Assembly: GCA_030067055.1 (NCBI GenBank)
Contig: JASJAL010000209.1
Span: 1-10,436 of the forward strand
Direction: 5' to 3'
From: Kiloniellales bacterium
GTDB lineage: Bacteria; Pseudomonadota; Alphaproteobacteria; Kiloniellales; JAKSBE01
Length of the DNA stretch: 10,436 bases
In this document: positions 1 through 5,593 of the stretch, one piece after another
Position numbering within the stretch: position 1 is the first letter of the stretch
Layout of the letters: each line of letters starts with the position of its first letter
Translations under genes and position numbers: made by a program
The notes under the pieces: generated by a model
What the model was told of the DNA's origin: nothing
Databases searched by the model: none
Seen by the model: the letters and a program-made list of their open reading frames with translations, nothing else

Positions 1-446
1 CAGCCGGCGATCTCTCCCGGCTGCCGGTTCTCCTCCTGCTCCTCGAGCCAGCAATCGTAGAGCGTCTGGGCGCGGGCCGCCTTGTCCGGCGTCCGTTCGG
101 CAGCGCCGGTCTCCAAAGTTGCGACCAGCCGAATGCGCGACTGCGACAAGGCATCCACGATCTCGTCGTCGGAGAGGTCCCGGAGCGCGACCGGCTCGGG
201 CGCGACGGCTTCGCCCTCGGCCGAGCGGATCGCGCGCAGGGCGAAGGCGTCCGAATCCCCGTAGTCGCCGCCGTCGTACTCCGACTGCGCCAGCGCCATG
301 TAGCCGGCGTAGAGCGCCCTCTGAAAGGCCGTGCCCTCGGGCACGGTCTGCTCCGCCTTCTGCAGCTGCGTGCCGCAGGCGGCGAGGGCAACGACGGCCA
401 GGCCAAACAGCGCCAGACCGGTCAGGCATAAATTCGACCTCGGCAT
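1..446 (-). CDS. OmpA-family-like outer membrane lipoprotein, N-terminal part (runs off window)
   Basis: The gene reads leftward out of the window, leaving 148 N-terminal residues. The start ATG (444-446) is preceded by a GGGAGAG ribosome-binding site. Residues 1-24 form a lipoprotein signal peptide: a basic start, a hydrophobic stretch (LALFGLAVVALAA) and a lipobox L21-A22-A23-C24, so the mature protein should be lipidated on C24 and sit in the envelope. The mature part is acidic and helical-looking, with a FQRALYAGYMALAQSEYDGG segment and YDCWLEEQEEN near residues 130-140. From memory, this pattern (KAEQT..GTAF..ALY.GY..LA followed by YDCW.EEQEEN) is found at the N-terminus of alphaproteobacterial OmpA/MotB-domain lipoproteins. 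The peptidoglycan-binding OmpA domain would be C-terminal, outside the window, so the family name is an inference; the lipoprotein signal is directly visible. The gene is transcribed alone, away from tadA. Confidence 0.65.
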   Translation of the reverse strand, partial: MPRSNLCLTGLALFGLAVVALAACGTQLQKAEQTVPEGTAFQRALYAGYMALAQSEYDGGDYGDSDAFALRAIRSAEGEAVAPEPVALRDLSDDEIVDALSQSRIRLVATLETGAAERTPDKAARAQTLYDCWLEEQEENRQPGEIAG

Positions 447-529
447 AAGTCTCTCCCTGAAACCCAATACCATCCTGTCTTGGGACAGCCGCCAGTCCCC
501 GCTGGACGCCACCTCTTTCGCCCAGCCCT

Positions 530-557
530 TTTATATCCTAAATATTTTGTTAATCAA
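530..557 (-). promoter_or_regulatory. Candidate sigma-70 promoter of the OmpA-like lipoprotein gene, in an AT-rich patch
   Basis: On the minus strand, TTGATT (552-557) is followed after 16 bases by TATAAA (530-535). This lies inside an AT-rich block (about 530-660) that contrasts sharply with the GC-rich surroundings. Transcription would begin near 523, giving a leader of roughly 75 bases before the ATG at 446. The leader contains a small hairpin (CTGTC / GACAG, 475-488). The 289-base stretch 447-735 holds no convincing gene; besides this promoter it shows only short inverted repeats, such as CTGGTG / CACCAG near 648-667. Confidence 0.5.
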
Positions 558-735
558 ACAAATATATCGATTTTTACTTTCTTTTACTTCGGCAATGACT
601 TTAAGTAGAGAACAAAATACTTGTTCTTGCGAAGCAATGTTCGCGTCTCTGGTGCGCTTGAACACCAGGAACCTGCAGAATTTCTGGGAACTATGGCCTA
701 TAGGGGGGCGCGAAAGCGGCCGGGGAAATCGCGCG

Positions 736-1188
736 TCATCGGCGCTCTCGGAAGAAGCCGCGCAGAAGGTCCCCGCAGCGGGTTTCATCGACGCCGCCGA
801 CGACCTCGGGGCGGTGGTGGCAGGTCGGCTGGCGGAAGACCTCGGCACCGTGCTCGACCCCGCCGCCCTTGGGGTCGTAGGCGCCGAAGTAGAGCCGGCG
901 CAGGCGGGCGAGCGCGATCGCCTGGGCACACATGGCGCAGGGTTCGAGCGTGACGTAGAGGTCGGCGGCGGTCAGGCGCTTCAGGCCGAGCCGGCGCGCG
1001 GCCGCCTGGATGACCAGCATCTCGGCGTGGGCGGTGGGGTCGCTGAGCACCTCGACCCGGTTGTGGTCGCGGGCCAGGACCGTGCCGTCGGCGGAGTCCA
1101 CCAGGACGGCGCCGACCGGGACCTCGCCGGCGGCGGCCGCCGCCTCGGCCTGTTCCAGGGCCAGGGCCATGTAGCTGGGCTTCGCCAT
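736..1188 (-). CDS. tadA: tRNA(adenine34) deaminase TadA
   Basis: This 150-residue cytoplasmic enzyme deaminates adenosine to inosine at wobble position 34 of tRNA(Arg-ACG), which is needed to read several Arg codons. All zinc-deaminase signatures are present: H54-A-E56 (PTAHAEM; zinc ligand and proton-shuttling Glu) and P83-C84-A-M-C87 (the other two zinc ligands). The FGAYDPKGGGVEHG stretch and the C-terminal RPEVVGGV...LLRGFFRERR segment are typical of TadA rather than of guanine or cytidine deaminases. Length is normal for the family. The ATG at 1188 gives the usual short N-terminus; a second Met at residue 7 is possible but has no ribosome-binding site. It is the last gene of a leftward row, 50 bases after the GST stop, and an 11-bp hairpin (1191-1219) lies directly before its start, which may affect its translation. 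Confidence 0.95.
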   Translation of the reverse strand: MAKPSYMALALEQAEAAAAAGEVPVGAVLVDSADGTVLARDHNRVEVLSDPTAHAEMLVIQAAARRLGLKRLTAADLYVTLEPCAMCAQAIALARLRRLYFGAYDPKGGGVEHGAEVFRQPTCHHRPEVVGGVDETRCGDLLRGFFRERR

Positions 1189-1190
1189 GG

Positions 1191-1219
1191 CGCGACCCTG
1201 CCGCCGGGGCAGGGTCGCG
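1191..1219 (-). promoter_or_regulatory. Perfect 11-bp hairpin two bases upstream of the tadA start codon
   Basis: CGCGACCCTGC (1191-1201) and GCAGGGTCGCG (1209-1219) are exact reverse complements around a 7-base loop. In the leftward transcript the stem ends two bases before the tadA ATG, and the only Shine-Dalgarno-like string (AGGG) lies in the 3' arm, so folding should bury the ribosome-binding region. No T-run follows in the minus direction, so it is a poor intrinsic terminator by the usual rule. It could block translation initiation, act as an operator, or attenuate read-through from the GST operon. The structure is directly seen; its role is inferred. Confidence 0.6.
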
Positions 1220-1238
1220 GTCAAGCCGGCGGGCGGGC

Positions 1239-1868
1239 TCAGGCCGCCTCGGGGAGCGGCGGCGGGACCGTGCGCTGGAAGGAGTCGCGGGCCTTCATGG
1301 CGTCGAGCAGGCGCTGGACCGGGGGCGCGGCGCCGAGGAGCTCGGGACCCTCGGGCAGACCCTCGACGTAGGCGAGCTGAGGCGCCAGCAGCAGGTCGGG
1401 GATCTTGGGATCGGCGCCGAAGAAGAAGGGGCCCGCGGCCAGGGCCTCGGCAAGGATGGCGAAGTGGCCGTGGAGCTCGGTCACCGCGGCGTCGATCACC
1501 GCGCGGTCCGGCTCGCCGTCGGGGCCCTTGGGGAAGATGTACTGCAGGATGTAGCGCCGGCCCATGGTCGGGATCAGGTAGTCGTGGAGCGCACTCTCCC
1601 ACTGCATCAAAAGCAGTGCCTGCCCCGGATCATTGGGTTCCAGGGCGGGGCCGTCGAAGGTCCGGTCGAGGTAGCGCAGGATGGCGCTGGACTCGTAGAG
1701 CCGGACGCCGTCGTGCTCCATAGCCGGCATGCGGCCGAAGGGATGGCGGCCGCTCTCACGCATCTGGTCGGGCATCATGGGTTCCACCACGTGGGCGGCG
1801 CCCTTCTCCTCGCAAGCCATGCGCACGGAGCGCACGTAGGTGGACTGCGGCATGCCGAAGACGATCAC
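1239..1868 (-). CDS. Glutathione S-transferase family protein
   Basis: Read from GTG at 1868 this encodes 209 residues, a normal GST length. The N-terminal thioredoxin-like domain starts IVFGMPQSTYVRS, with the usual catalytic-position Ser/Tyr after the first strand. It continues with GRMPAMEHDG (the cis-Pro loop) and LYESSAILRYLD, where the Glu-Ser pair normally holds the gamma-glutamyl end of glutathione. The C-terminal half (about 85-209) is the helical GST domain, including FFFGADPKIPDLLLAPQL. The predicted activity is glutathione conjugation or reduction of an unknown electrophile in the cytoplasm. The start is uncertain: a strong AGGAGGAGG lies 4-7 bases before CTG (1875-1877), three codons upstream, while it is 13 bases from the GTG. 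An upstream ATG at 1931 would overlap the SRPBCC gene. The gene follows SRPBCC closely and is probably co-transcribed with the ArsR-type repressor. Confidence 0.88.
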   Translation of the reverse strand: MIVFGMPQSTYVRSVRMACEEKGAAHVVEPMMPDQMRESGRHPFGRMPAMEHDGVRLYESSAILRYLDRTFDGPALEPNDPGQALLLMQWESALHDYLIPTMGRRYILQYIFPKGPDGEPDRAVIDAAVTELHGHFAILAEALAAGPFFFGADPKIPDLLLAPQLAYVEGLPEGPELLGAAPPVQRLLDAMKARDSFQRTVPPPLPEAA

Positions 1869-1880
1869 GTCGGACAGGGT

Positions 1881-1893
1881 TCCTCCTCCTCTC
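1881..1893 (-). promoter_or_regulatory. Very strong Shine-Dalgarno sequence for the GST gene
   Basis: The minus strand reads GAGAGGAGGAGGA, containing two overlapping AGGAGG units. It lies just after the SRPBCC stop (1907) and 4-7 bases before an in-frame CTG codon (1877-1875). The nearest conventional start, GTG at 1868, is 13 bases away, longer than the usual spacing. It therefore argues for initiation at CTG, giving a protein beginning Met-Ser-Asp-Val, or for a loosely spaced GTG start. Confidence 0.6.
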
Positions 1894-1906
1894 TTAGTCT
1901 TCGCGT

Positions 1907-2383
1907 CTAGGCCAGGAGCTCGGCCAGGCATTTGAAGGAGCTGGACCAGCCCTTGGCGTGGCGCTCGCGGGCCAGGTCGTCGGCCAGCCATTCGTGGGTC
2001 AGGGTCAGCTCGGTCATGTCGCCCAGGGCCTTGAACTCCAGGGTGACCAGGGTCTCGAGCCCGGCGTACTGGGTGTTCTCCCAGGCCCAGGTCAGGACCA
2101 GCCGCGCGCCGGGCACGACCTCCCGGAAGACCCCACCGACCGGGTTGGCGTCGCCGTCGGCGTGGACGATGACCACGCGCCAGGGCCGGCCGACCTCCGG
2201 CGTCCAGTCGCAGTCCGCGATGCTGCAGCCCTGGGGGCCGAACCAGCGGGCGAGCTGCACCGAGTCGGCGAAGGCGCCGTAGACCCGCTCCAGCGAGGCC
2301 TTGAAGCTGCGCGTCAGGGTGAGCGCGGGCTCAGCCTTGCGATCCCGGCTCGTCGTCCTTGCCTGGGTCTGGGGGTCCGGCAT
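1907..2383 (-). CDS. SRPBCC family protein, AHSA1-like (START/Bet v1 fold)
   Basis: The 158-residue protein has the AHSA1/SRPBCC layout. Strand 1 with LTLTRSFKASLERVYGAFAD (about 21-40) is followed by the ARWFGPQG motif, a core with GGVFREVVPGARLVLTWAWE, and the C-terminal helix ending KGWSSSFKCLAELLA. This fold forms a deep hydrophobic ligand cavity; in bacteria such proteins are typically small stand-alone ligand-binding proteins of unknown substrate, often encoded next to an ArsR regulator as here. The ATG at 2383 has a good GGAGA site seven bases upstream. Its first 53 bases overlap the end of the repressor gene in another frame, so residues 1-17 (polar, PDPQTQARTTSRDRKA) are encoded within the overlap and are probably a disordered extension. 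Translational coupling to the repressor is likely. The ligand is unknown. Confidence 0.85.
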   Translation of the reverse strand: MPDPQTQARTTSRDRKAEPALTLTRSFKASLERVYGAFADSVQLARWFGPQGCSIADCDWTPEVGRPWRVVIVHADGDANPVGGVFREVVPGARLVLTWAWENTQYAGLETLVTLEFKALGDMTELTLTHEWLADDLARERHAKGWSSSFKCLAELLA

Positions 2384-2723
2384 GGGGCGTCTCCTTCACC
2401 TTCGGGTTCGACCCTTCCAGGTAGCGGGCCAGGCCGTCCAGGCGGCCCTCCCAGAAGCGGCGGGTGCTGTCGATCCACTCGGCGGTGCCGGCCAGGCCCT
2501 GGGGGCGCAGGTGGCAGCGGCGCCACTGGGCGTCTTTCTCGCGACGGATCAGGCCGGCGGACTCCAGGACCTTGAGGTGGCGGGAGACCGCGGGCAGCGA
2601 GATCTCGAAGGGCGCGGCCAGCTCGCCGACCGGGGCCGGTCCCAACGCCAGGCGGGCGACGATGGCGCGCCGGGTCGGGTCGGCCAGGGCGGCGAAGGCG
2701 GCGTCCAGCTGGTTTTCGGTCAT
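2331..2723 (-). CDS. ArsR-family winged-helix transcriptional repressor
   Basis: The protein has 130 residues from ATG 2723 (132 if the in-frame GTG at 2729 is used; neither has a clear ribosome-binding site). The N-terminal winged helix shows the ArsR pattern: LADPTRRAIVARL (14-25), GELAAPFEISLPAVSRHLKVLESAGLIRREKD (33-64) with the recognition helix around LPAVSRHLKVL, then the wing WRRCHL (67-72). The metal-binding ELCVC box of ArsR/SmtB sensors is replaced by ELAAPF, and C70 is the only cysteine, so classical arsenic or cadmium sensing is unlikely. It belongs to the ArsR subgroup paired with SRPBCC genes. The C-terminal tail after about residue 103 is Pro/Asp/Gly-rich and encoded where the gene overlaps SRPBCC. 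A perfect palindrome over its promoter (2737-2766) suggests autorepression of the whole ArsR-SRPBCC-GST row. Confidence 0.9.
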   Translation of the reverse strand: MTENQLDAAFAALADPTRRAIVARLALGPAPVGELAAPFEISLPAVSRHLKVLESAGLIRREKDAQWRRCHLRPQGLAGTAEWIDSTRRFWEGRLDGLARYLEGSNPKVKETPHAGPPDPGKDDEPGSQG

Positions 2724-2736
2724 GGTCACGGCGCAG

Positions 2737-2766
2737 CTCGTATTTAACTAATATGTTAAATACGAG
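2737..2766. promoter_or_regulatory. Perfect 12+12 bp palindromic operator of the ArsR-type repressor
   Basis: CTCGTATTTAAC (2737-2748) and GTTAAATACGAG (2755-2766) are exact reverse complements separated by TAATAT. The site is AT-rich in a GC-rich region and begins 13 bases before the repressor ATG. The right arm covers the candidate -10 box (2757-2762) of the repressor promoter. A dimeric winged-helix repressor binding here would block transcription of its own operon. The palindrome is seen directly; identity of the binding protein is inferred from position. It lies 82 bases before the divergent peptidase gene and might also influence that gene. Confidence 0.8.
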
Positions 2767-2785
2767 GCTCCGGCCCCGGAGTCAA
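2757..2785 (-). promoter_or_regulatory. Candidate sigma-70 promoter of the ArsR-SRPBCC-GST row
   Basis: On the minus strand TTGACT (2780-2785) is followed after exactly 17 bases by TATTTA (2757-2762). The -35 match is good; the -10 match is modest. The -10 box lies inside the right arm of the 2737-2766 palindrome, which fits repression by occlusion. The spacer itself contains a small palindrome (CTCCGG / CCGGAG, 2768-2781), and a second one (GGCCCG / CGGGCC, 2789-2803) lies just upstream of the -35 box. Confidence 0.5.
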
Positions 2786-2848
2786 GAAGGCCCGTGTCGG
2801 GCCGTCTCGACCATTGAGCTTGGTCCCGGCAGTGCATAAGTTCCCGTC

Positions 2849-3565
2849 ATGCCCGACAGACCCGTCATCGGCCTGACCCTGGACTGGGACGCGCCCGGCC
2901 CGGAGCGCCCGCAGGCGAGCTATTTCCTGCGCGAGAACTACTGCGCCGCGGTCGGCCGGGCCGGCGGCCTGCCGGTCCTGCTGCCCCACGAGGTGGCGCA
3001 GGCCGAGGCCTATGTGGCGGGCCTGGACGGCCTGCTGGTCACCGGCGGCAACTTCGACCTGGACCCGGCCCTCTTCGGCGCCGGCGAGCGGCATCCGACG
3101 GTGACCACCAAGGACCGGCGCACCGCCTTCGAGATGGCGGCGACCCGCGCGGCCCTGGAGCGCGACCTGCCGGTGCTCGGGATCTGCGGTGGGATGCAGC
3201 TCTTGAACGTCGCCCTGGGCGGGACCCTGATCCAGCACATCCCGGACGAGATCGAGGGCGCCCTGGCGCACGAGCAGCCCAACCCGCGCGACGAGCCGGG
3301 CCACGGCGTGACCCTGGAGCCCGGCAGCCGACTGCGGGAGATCTGCGGCGCCGAGACCCTGGAGGTCAACTCTGCCCACCACCAGGCGGCCAAGGCCGTG
3401 CCCGAGGGCGTGAGCGTCAACGCCCTGGCGCCCGACGGGGTGATCGAGGGCATCGAGGCCGCCGGCTACGGCTTCTGCCTCGGCGTGCAGTGGCATCCCG
3501 AATACCACGTCTCCGAAGGCGACGCGGCGATCTTCGCGGCCTTCCTGACGGCGGCGCGATCATGA
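2849..3565 (+). CDS. Class I glutamine amidotransferase-like peptidase (PuuD / C26 family)
   Basis: This 238-residue cytoplasmic hydrolase has the complete Cys-His-Glu triad of the family. C113 sits in the nucleophile elbow LGICGGMQLLN, and H216 and E218 in GVQWHPEYH. LLVTGGNFDLDP (62-73) is the usual oxyanion-side loop and NSAHHQA (174-180) the conserved substrate-side motif. The closest well-known member is PuuD, which hydrolyses gamma-glutamyl-GABA in putrescine breakdown, but no other puu gene is present, so the real gamma-glutamyl substrate is unknown. The ATG at 2849 is the first possible start (an in-frame TAA lies at 2837-2839) and has no obvious ribosome-binding site, so leaderless or weak initiation is possible. 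Its stop overlaps the rluB start by four bases (ATGA at 3562-3565), indicating coupling. It is divergent from the repressor gene. Confidence 0.88.
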   Translation: MPDRPVIGLTLDWDAPGPERPQASYFLRENYCAAVGRAGGLPVLLPHEVAQAEAYVAGLDGLLVTGGNFDLDPALFGAGERHPTVTTKDRRTAFEMAATRAALERDLPVLGICGGMQLLNVALGGTLIQHIPDEIEGALAHEQPNPRDEPGHGVTLEPGSRLREICGAETLEVNSAHHQAAKAVPEGVSVNALAPDGVIEGIEAAGYGFCLGVQWHPEYHVSEGDAAIFAAFLTAARS

Positions 3566-4539
3566 CCGGTCCGACCGAAGCGCAGCGCATCGCCAAGGTC
3601 ATCGCGCGCAGCGGCCTTTGCTCGCGGCGCGACGCCGAGCTCCTGATCGCCGAGGGCCGAGTCAGCCTGGACGGCCGGGTGCTGGAGAGCCCGGCGGTGA
3701 CGGTCAAGCCCGGCCAGAAGATCCGGGTCGACGACGCGCCCCTGCCCGCCCCGGCGCCGGCCCGGCTCTGGCGCTACCACAAGCCGGCCGGCCTGCTGAC
3801 CGCGGCCAAGGATCCACAGGGCCGGCCGACGATCTACGACAGCCTGCCCAAGGACCTGCCGCGCCTGCAGCCGGTCGGCCGGCTCGACCTCAACTCCGAA
3901 GGCCTGCTGCTGCTGACCAACGATGGCGAGCTGAAGCGCGAGCTGGAGCTGCCGGCCTCGGGCTGGCAGCGCCGCTACCGGGTGCGCGCCTACGGCCGGG
4001 TCAGCGAGGCCCGCCTCGAGGGTCTGCGCGACGGCGTCACCGTCGAGGGCGTGCGTTACGGCCCGATCAAGGCCAAAATCGAGCGGGCCAGCGGCGCCAA
4101 CCTCTGGCTGTCGATCATCCTGACCGAGGGCAAGAACCGCGAGGTGCGCCGGGTCCTGGCACACCTGGGCCTCAAGGTGAACCGCCTGATCCGGGTCGGC
4201 TACGGCCCCTTCACCCTGGGCAGCCTGGCCCGGGGCGCGGTCTCCGAGGTCCCGGCCAAGCGCCTGCGCGAGGCCCTGGAAGGCCCCAAGACCCCAAGAG
4301 CCGGCTGGGCCAAGGCCAAGCCCAAGGCGAGCAGGCCGGGACGCAAGCCCCAGGCCGGAACGAAACCGGCACCGAAACGGGGGACCAAGCCAGGACCCAA
4401 GAGCGGTCCGAAGATGGGACCGAAGCCGGGCGGCAAGCCGCCGGCTGCCAGGGCCAAGGCCCGCCCATCGGCCGGGAACAGATCGAAACCGAGCAAAAGT
4501 GAGGGGCAGCGCGGTGCGCATCGTCGCCGGCCGGCATAG
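3562..4539 (+). CDS. rluB: 23S rRNA pseudouridine synthase RluB (RsuA family) with long basic tail
   Basis: The 325-residue enzyme has an N-terminal S4 RNA-binding domain (about 7-54, RIAKVIARSGLCSRRDAELL) and an RsuA/RluB-type pseudouridine synthase domain (about 68-235). The catalytic Asp is D109 in the GRLDLNSEGLLLLTNDGEL motif; KNREVRRVL (191-199) is the family's second conserved motif. RluB makes pseudouridine 2605 (E. coli numbering) in 23S rRNA; RluE/RluF-type specificity cannot be excluded. Residues from about 241 to 325 form a low-complexity tail rich in Lys, Pro and Gly (KPGPK, KMGPKPGGKP units), probably disordered and RNA-binding. Such tails are common in alphaproteobacterial RluB. 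The start ATG overlaps the stop of the upstream peptidase gene by four bases and lacks its own clear ribosome-binding site. The 3' end overlaps rsmD by 26 bases. Confidence 0.93.
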   Translation: MTGPTEAQRIAKVIARSGLCSRRDAELLIAEGRVSLDGRVLESPAVTVKPGQKIRVDDAPLPAPAPARLWRYHKPAGLLTAAKDPQGRPTIYDSLPKDLPRLQPVGRLDLNSEGLLLLTNDGELKRELELPASGWQRRYRVRAYGRVSEARLEGLRDGVTVEGVRYGPIKAKIERASGANLWLSIILTEGKNREVRRVLAHLGLKVNRLIRVGYGPFTLGSLARGAVSEVPAKRLREALEGPKTPRAGWAKAKPKASRPGRKPQAGTKPAPKRGTKPGPKSGPKMGPKPGGKPPAARAKARPSAGNRSKPSKSEGQRGAHRRRPA

Positions 4540-5077
4540 GGGGCGTACGCTTCTCGCGCCTGAGGGGCTGGCCGTACGTCCCACGGCAGACCGTACGCGC
4601 GAGGCGATCTTCAACGTCCTGACCCAGGGCAAGCTGGCCGACGGCGGCAACCCGCTGATCGAGGCCCGGGTGCTGGACGCCTTCGCCGGCACCGGGGCGC
4701 TGGGCCTGGAGGCCCTGTCGCGCGGCGCCACGCGGGTCGCCTTCATGGAGAGCCAGGCCGCGGCCCTGGCCACCCTGCGCGCCAACCTGGAGTCCCTGGA
4801 CGAGAGCGAACGGGCCGAGGTCCTGGCGGTCGACGTTCTGCGGCCGCCGCCGGCCGTGGAGGCTTGTGCCATCGTCCTGATGGACCCGCCCTACAACCAG
4901 GGCCTGGCGGCCCCGGCCCTGGCGGCCTTGGCCGGCAAGGGCTGGATCGCCCCGGACGCGATCGTCGCGGTCGAGCTGATGAAGGCCGAGGCCTTCGAGG
5001 CGCCGGAGGGCTTCGAGCTTCGCGACCAGCGCAGCTACGGTAAGGCAAAGGTCGCCTTTCTCACCCATATAGGATGA
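4514..5077 (+). CDS. rsmD: 16S rRNA (guanine966-N2)-methyltransferase RsmD
   Basis: This is a 187-residue SAM-dependent methyltransferase acting on G966 (E. coli numbering) of 16S rRNA during 30S assembly. The family start MRIVAGRHRGR is present, followed by RPTADRTREAIFNVL (22-36). The SAM-binding motif is LDAFAGTGALGLEAL (54-68), and the catalytic DPPY is at 124-127 (VLMDPPYNQG). Length matches the family. I chose GTG at 4514 because GAGGGG lies seven bases upstream and it gives the canonical N-terminus; GTG at 4499 would add five residues (MRGSA). Either start lies inside the basic tail of rluB, in a different frame, so the two genes are translationally linked. The rluB-rsmD pair is a common arrangement in alphaproteobacteria. 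Confidence 0.93.
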   Translation: MRIVAGRHRGRTLLAPEGLAVRPTADRTREAIFNVLTQGKLADGGNPLIEARVLDAFAGTGALGLEALSRGATRVAFMESQAAALATLRANLESLDESERAEVLAVDVLRPPPAVEACAIVLMDPPYNQGLAAPALAALAGKGWIAPDAIVAVELMKAEAFEAPEGFELRDQRSYGKAKVAFLTHIG

Positions 5078-5200
5078 ATGCATCCGGTATGATCTCCGGG
5101 CCAGTGGGCTGCGTAATCCTGGCAAGGCGGGCTGCGGCAGGAACGAAGGCCTCAGGAAAGGGATTTCCTCAACCGGGCAAGATCCTCTAGAAAGCCACCC

Positions 5201-5560
5201 ATGGACGCGTCGAAAAAGAAGGAGCTGGAGCGGCTGATCTGGAAGGACCGATTCATGCGGATCCTTCCCGTTGCCGCCGCGGTGCTCGCCTTCGTCGCCC
5301 TGATGTCGATCCTGCCGCGCGGCGGCTGGGAGCAGTCGCAAGAGGTGACCGCGACCCTGGTCGCCCTGCGCCAGCCACCCGGCCAGTCCCAGGAGGCGCC
5401 CGAGTGGGTGGTCGAGCTGGAAGACGGTCAGGAACGGCTGGTGCCCTTCACCTCCAACCTGACCTTCGAGAAGGGCCGCCGCGTGATCCTCCAGGAGGAG
5501 GTCCACAACACCCACGGCGGCACCCGCTACCGCTTCCTGCGCTTCGTCGGGGAAGAGTGA
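5201..5560 (+). CDS. Small single-pass membrane protein of unknown function
   Basis: I do not recognise a named family. The 119-residue product has a basic, charged N-terminus (MDASKKKELERLIWKDRF), one strong transmembrane helix (about 19-40, RILPVAAAVLAFVALMSIL) and a C-terminal domain of about 75 residues. By the positive-inside rule the N-terminus should be cytoplasmic and the C-terminal domain periplasmic. That domain alternates hydrophobic and polar residues (EWVVELEDGQERLVPF, GRRVILQEEV, GTRYRFLRFVG), suggesting a small beta-barrel of SH3- or OB-like type. No Cys residues and no catalytic motif are visible. It starts 123 bases after rsmD, with only a weak AGAAAG in front of the ATG and an inverted repeat (AGGAAA / TTTCCT, 5154-5169) upstream. 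Codon use and base composition match the neighbours, so it looks like a genuine resident gene. Confidence 0.75.
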   Translation: MDASKKKELERLIWKDRFMRILPVAAAVLAFVALMSILPRGGWEQSQEVTATLVALRQPPGQSQEAPEWVVELEDGQERLVPFTSNLTFEKGRRVILQEEVHNTHGGTRYRFLRFVGEE

Positions 5561-5571
5561 GTCCCGAGTTC

Positions 5572-5587
5572 CCGGGGCCGTCCCCGG
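5572..5587. terminator. Possible bidirectional hairpin terminator between convergent genes
   Basis: CCGGGG (5572-5577) and CCCCGG (5582-5587) form a perfect six-pair stem with a four-base loop. It lies in the 33-base gap between the membrane protein stop (5560) and the TRAP binding-protein stop (5594). Position between two convergent genes fits a terminator, but there is no T-run on either side, and short GC-only stems are common in this genome. Confidence 0.35.
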
Positions 5588-5593
5588 CGCCGG

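Noticed and set aside
708..734. Inverted repeat GCGCGA / TCGCGC just after the tadA stop as a terminator
   Set aside because: Only six pairs around a 15-base loop and no T-run in the minus direction; too weak in GC-rich DNA.
331..1371. Long plus-strand open frame (346 codons) across the tadA region
   Set aside because: It lies antisense to tadA and the OmpA-like gene promoter, has no ribosome-binding site and no family motif; GC-rich DNA opens antisense frames opposite real genes.
2756..3508. Minus-strand open frame of 250 codons opposite the C26 peptidase
   Set aside because: It is antisense to a gene with intact catalytic motifs and shows no recognisable domain of its own.
4499..4513. GTG at 4499 as the rsmD start
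   Set aside because: Possible, but GTG at 4514 has a better-spaced GAGGGG site and gives the canonical MRIVAG start.
3466..4872. Minus-strand open frame of 468 codons opposite rluB and rsmD
   Set aside because: Arg/Gly/Ala-rich composition without motifs, fully antisense to two well-recognised genes.
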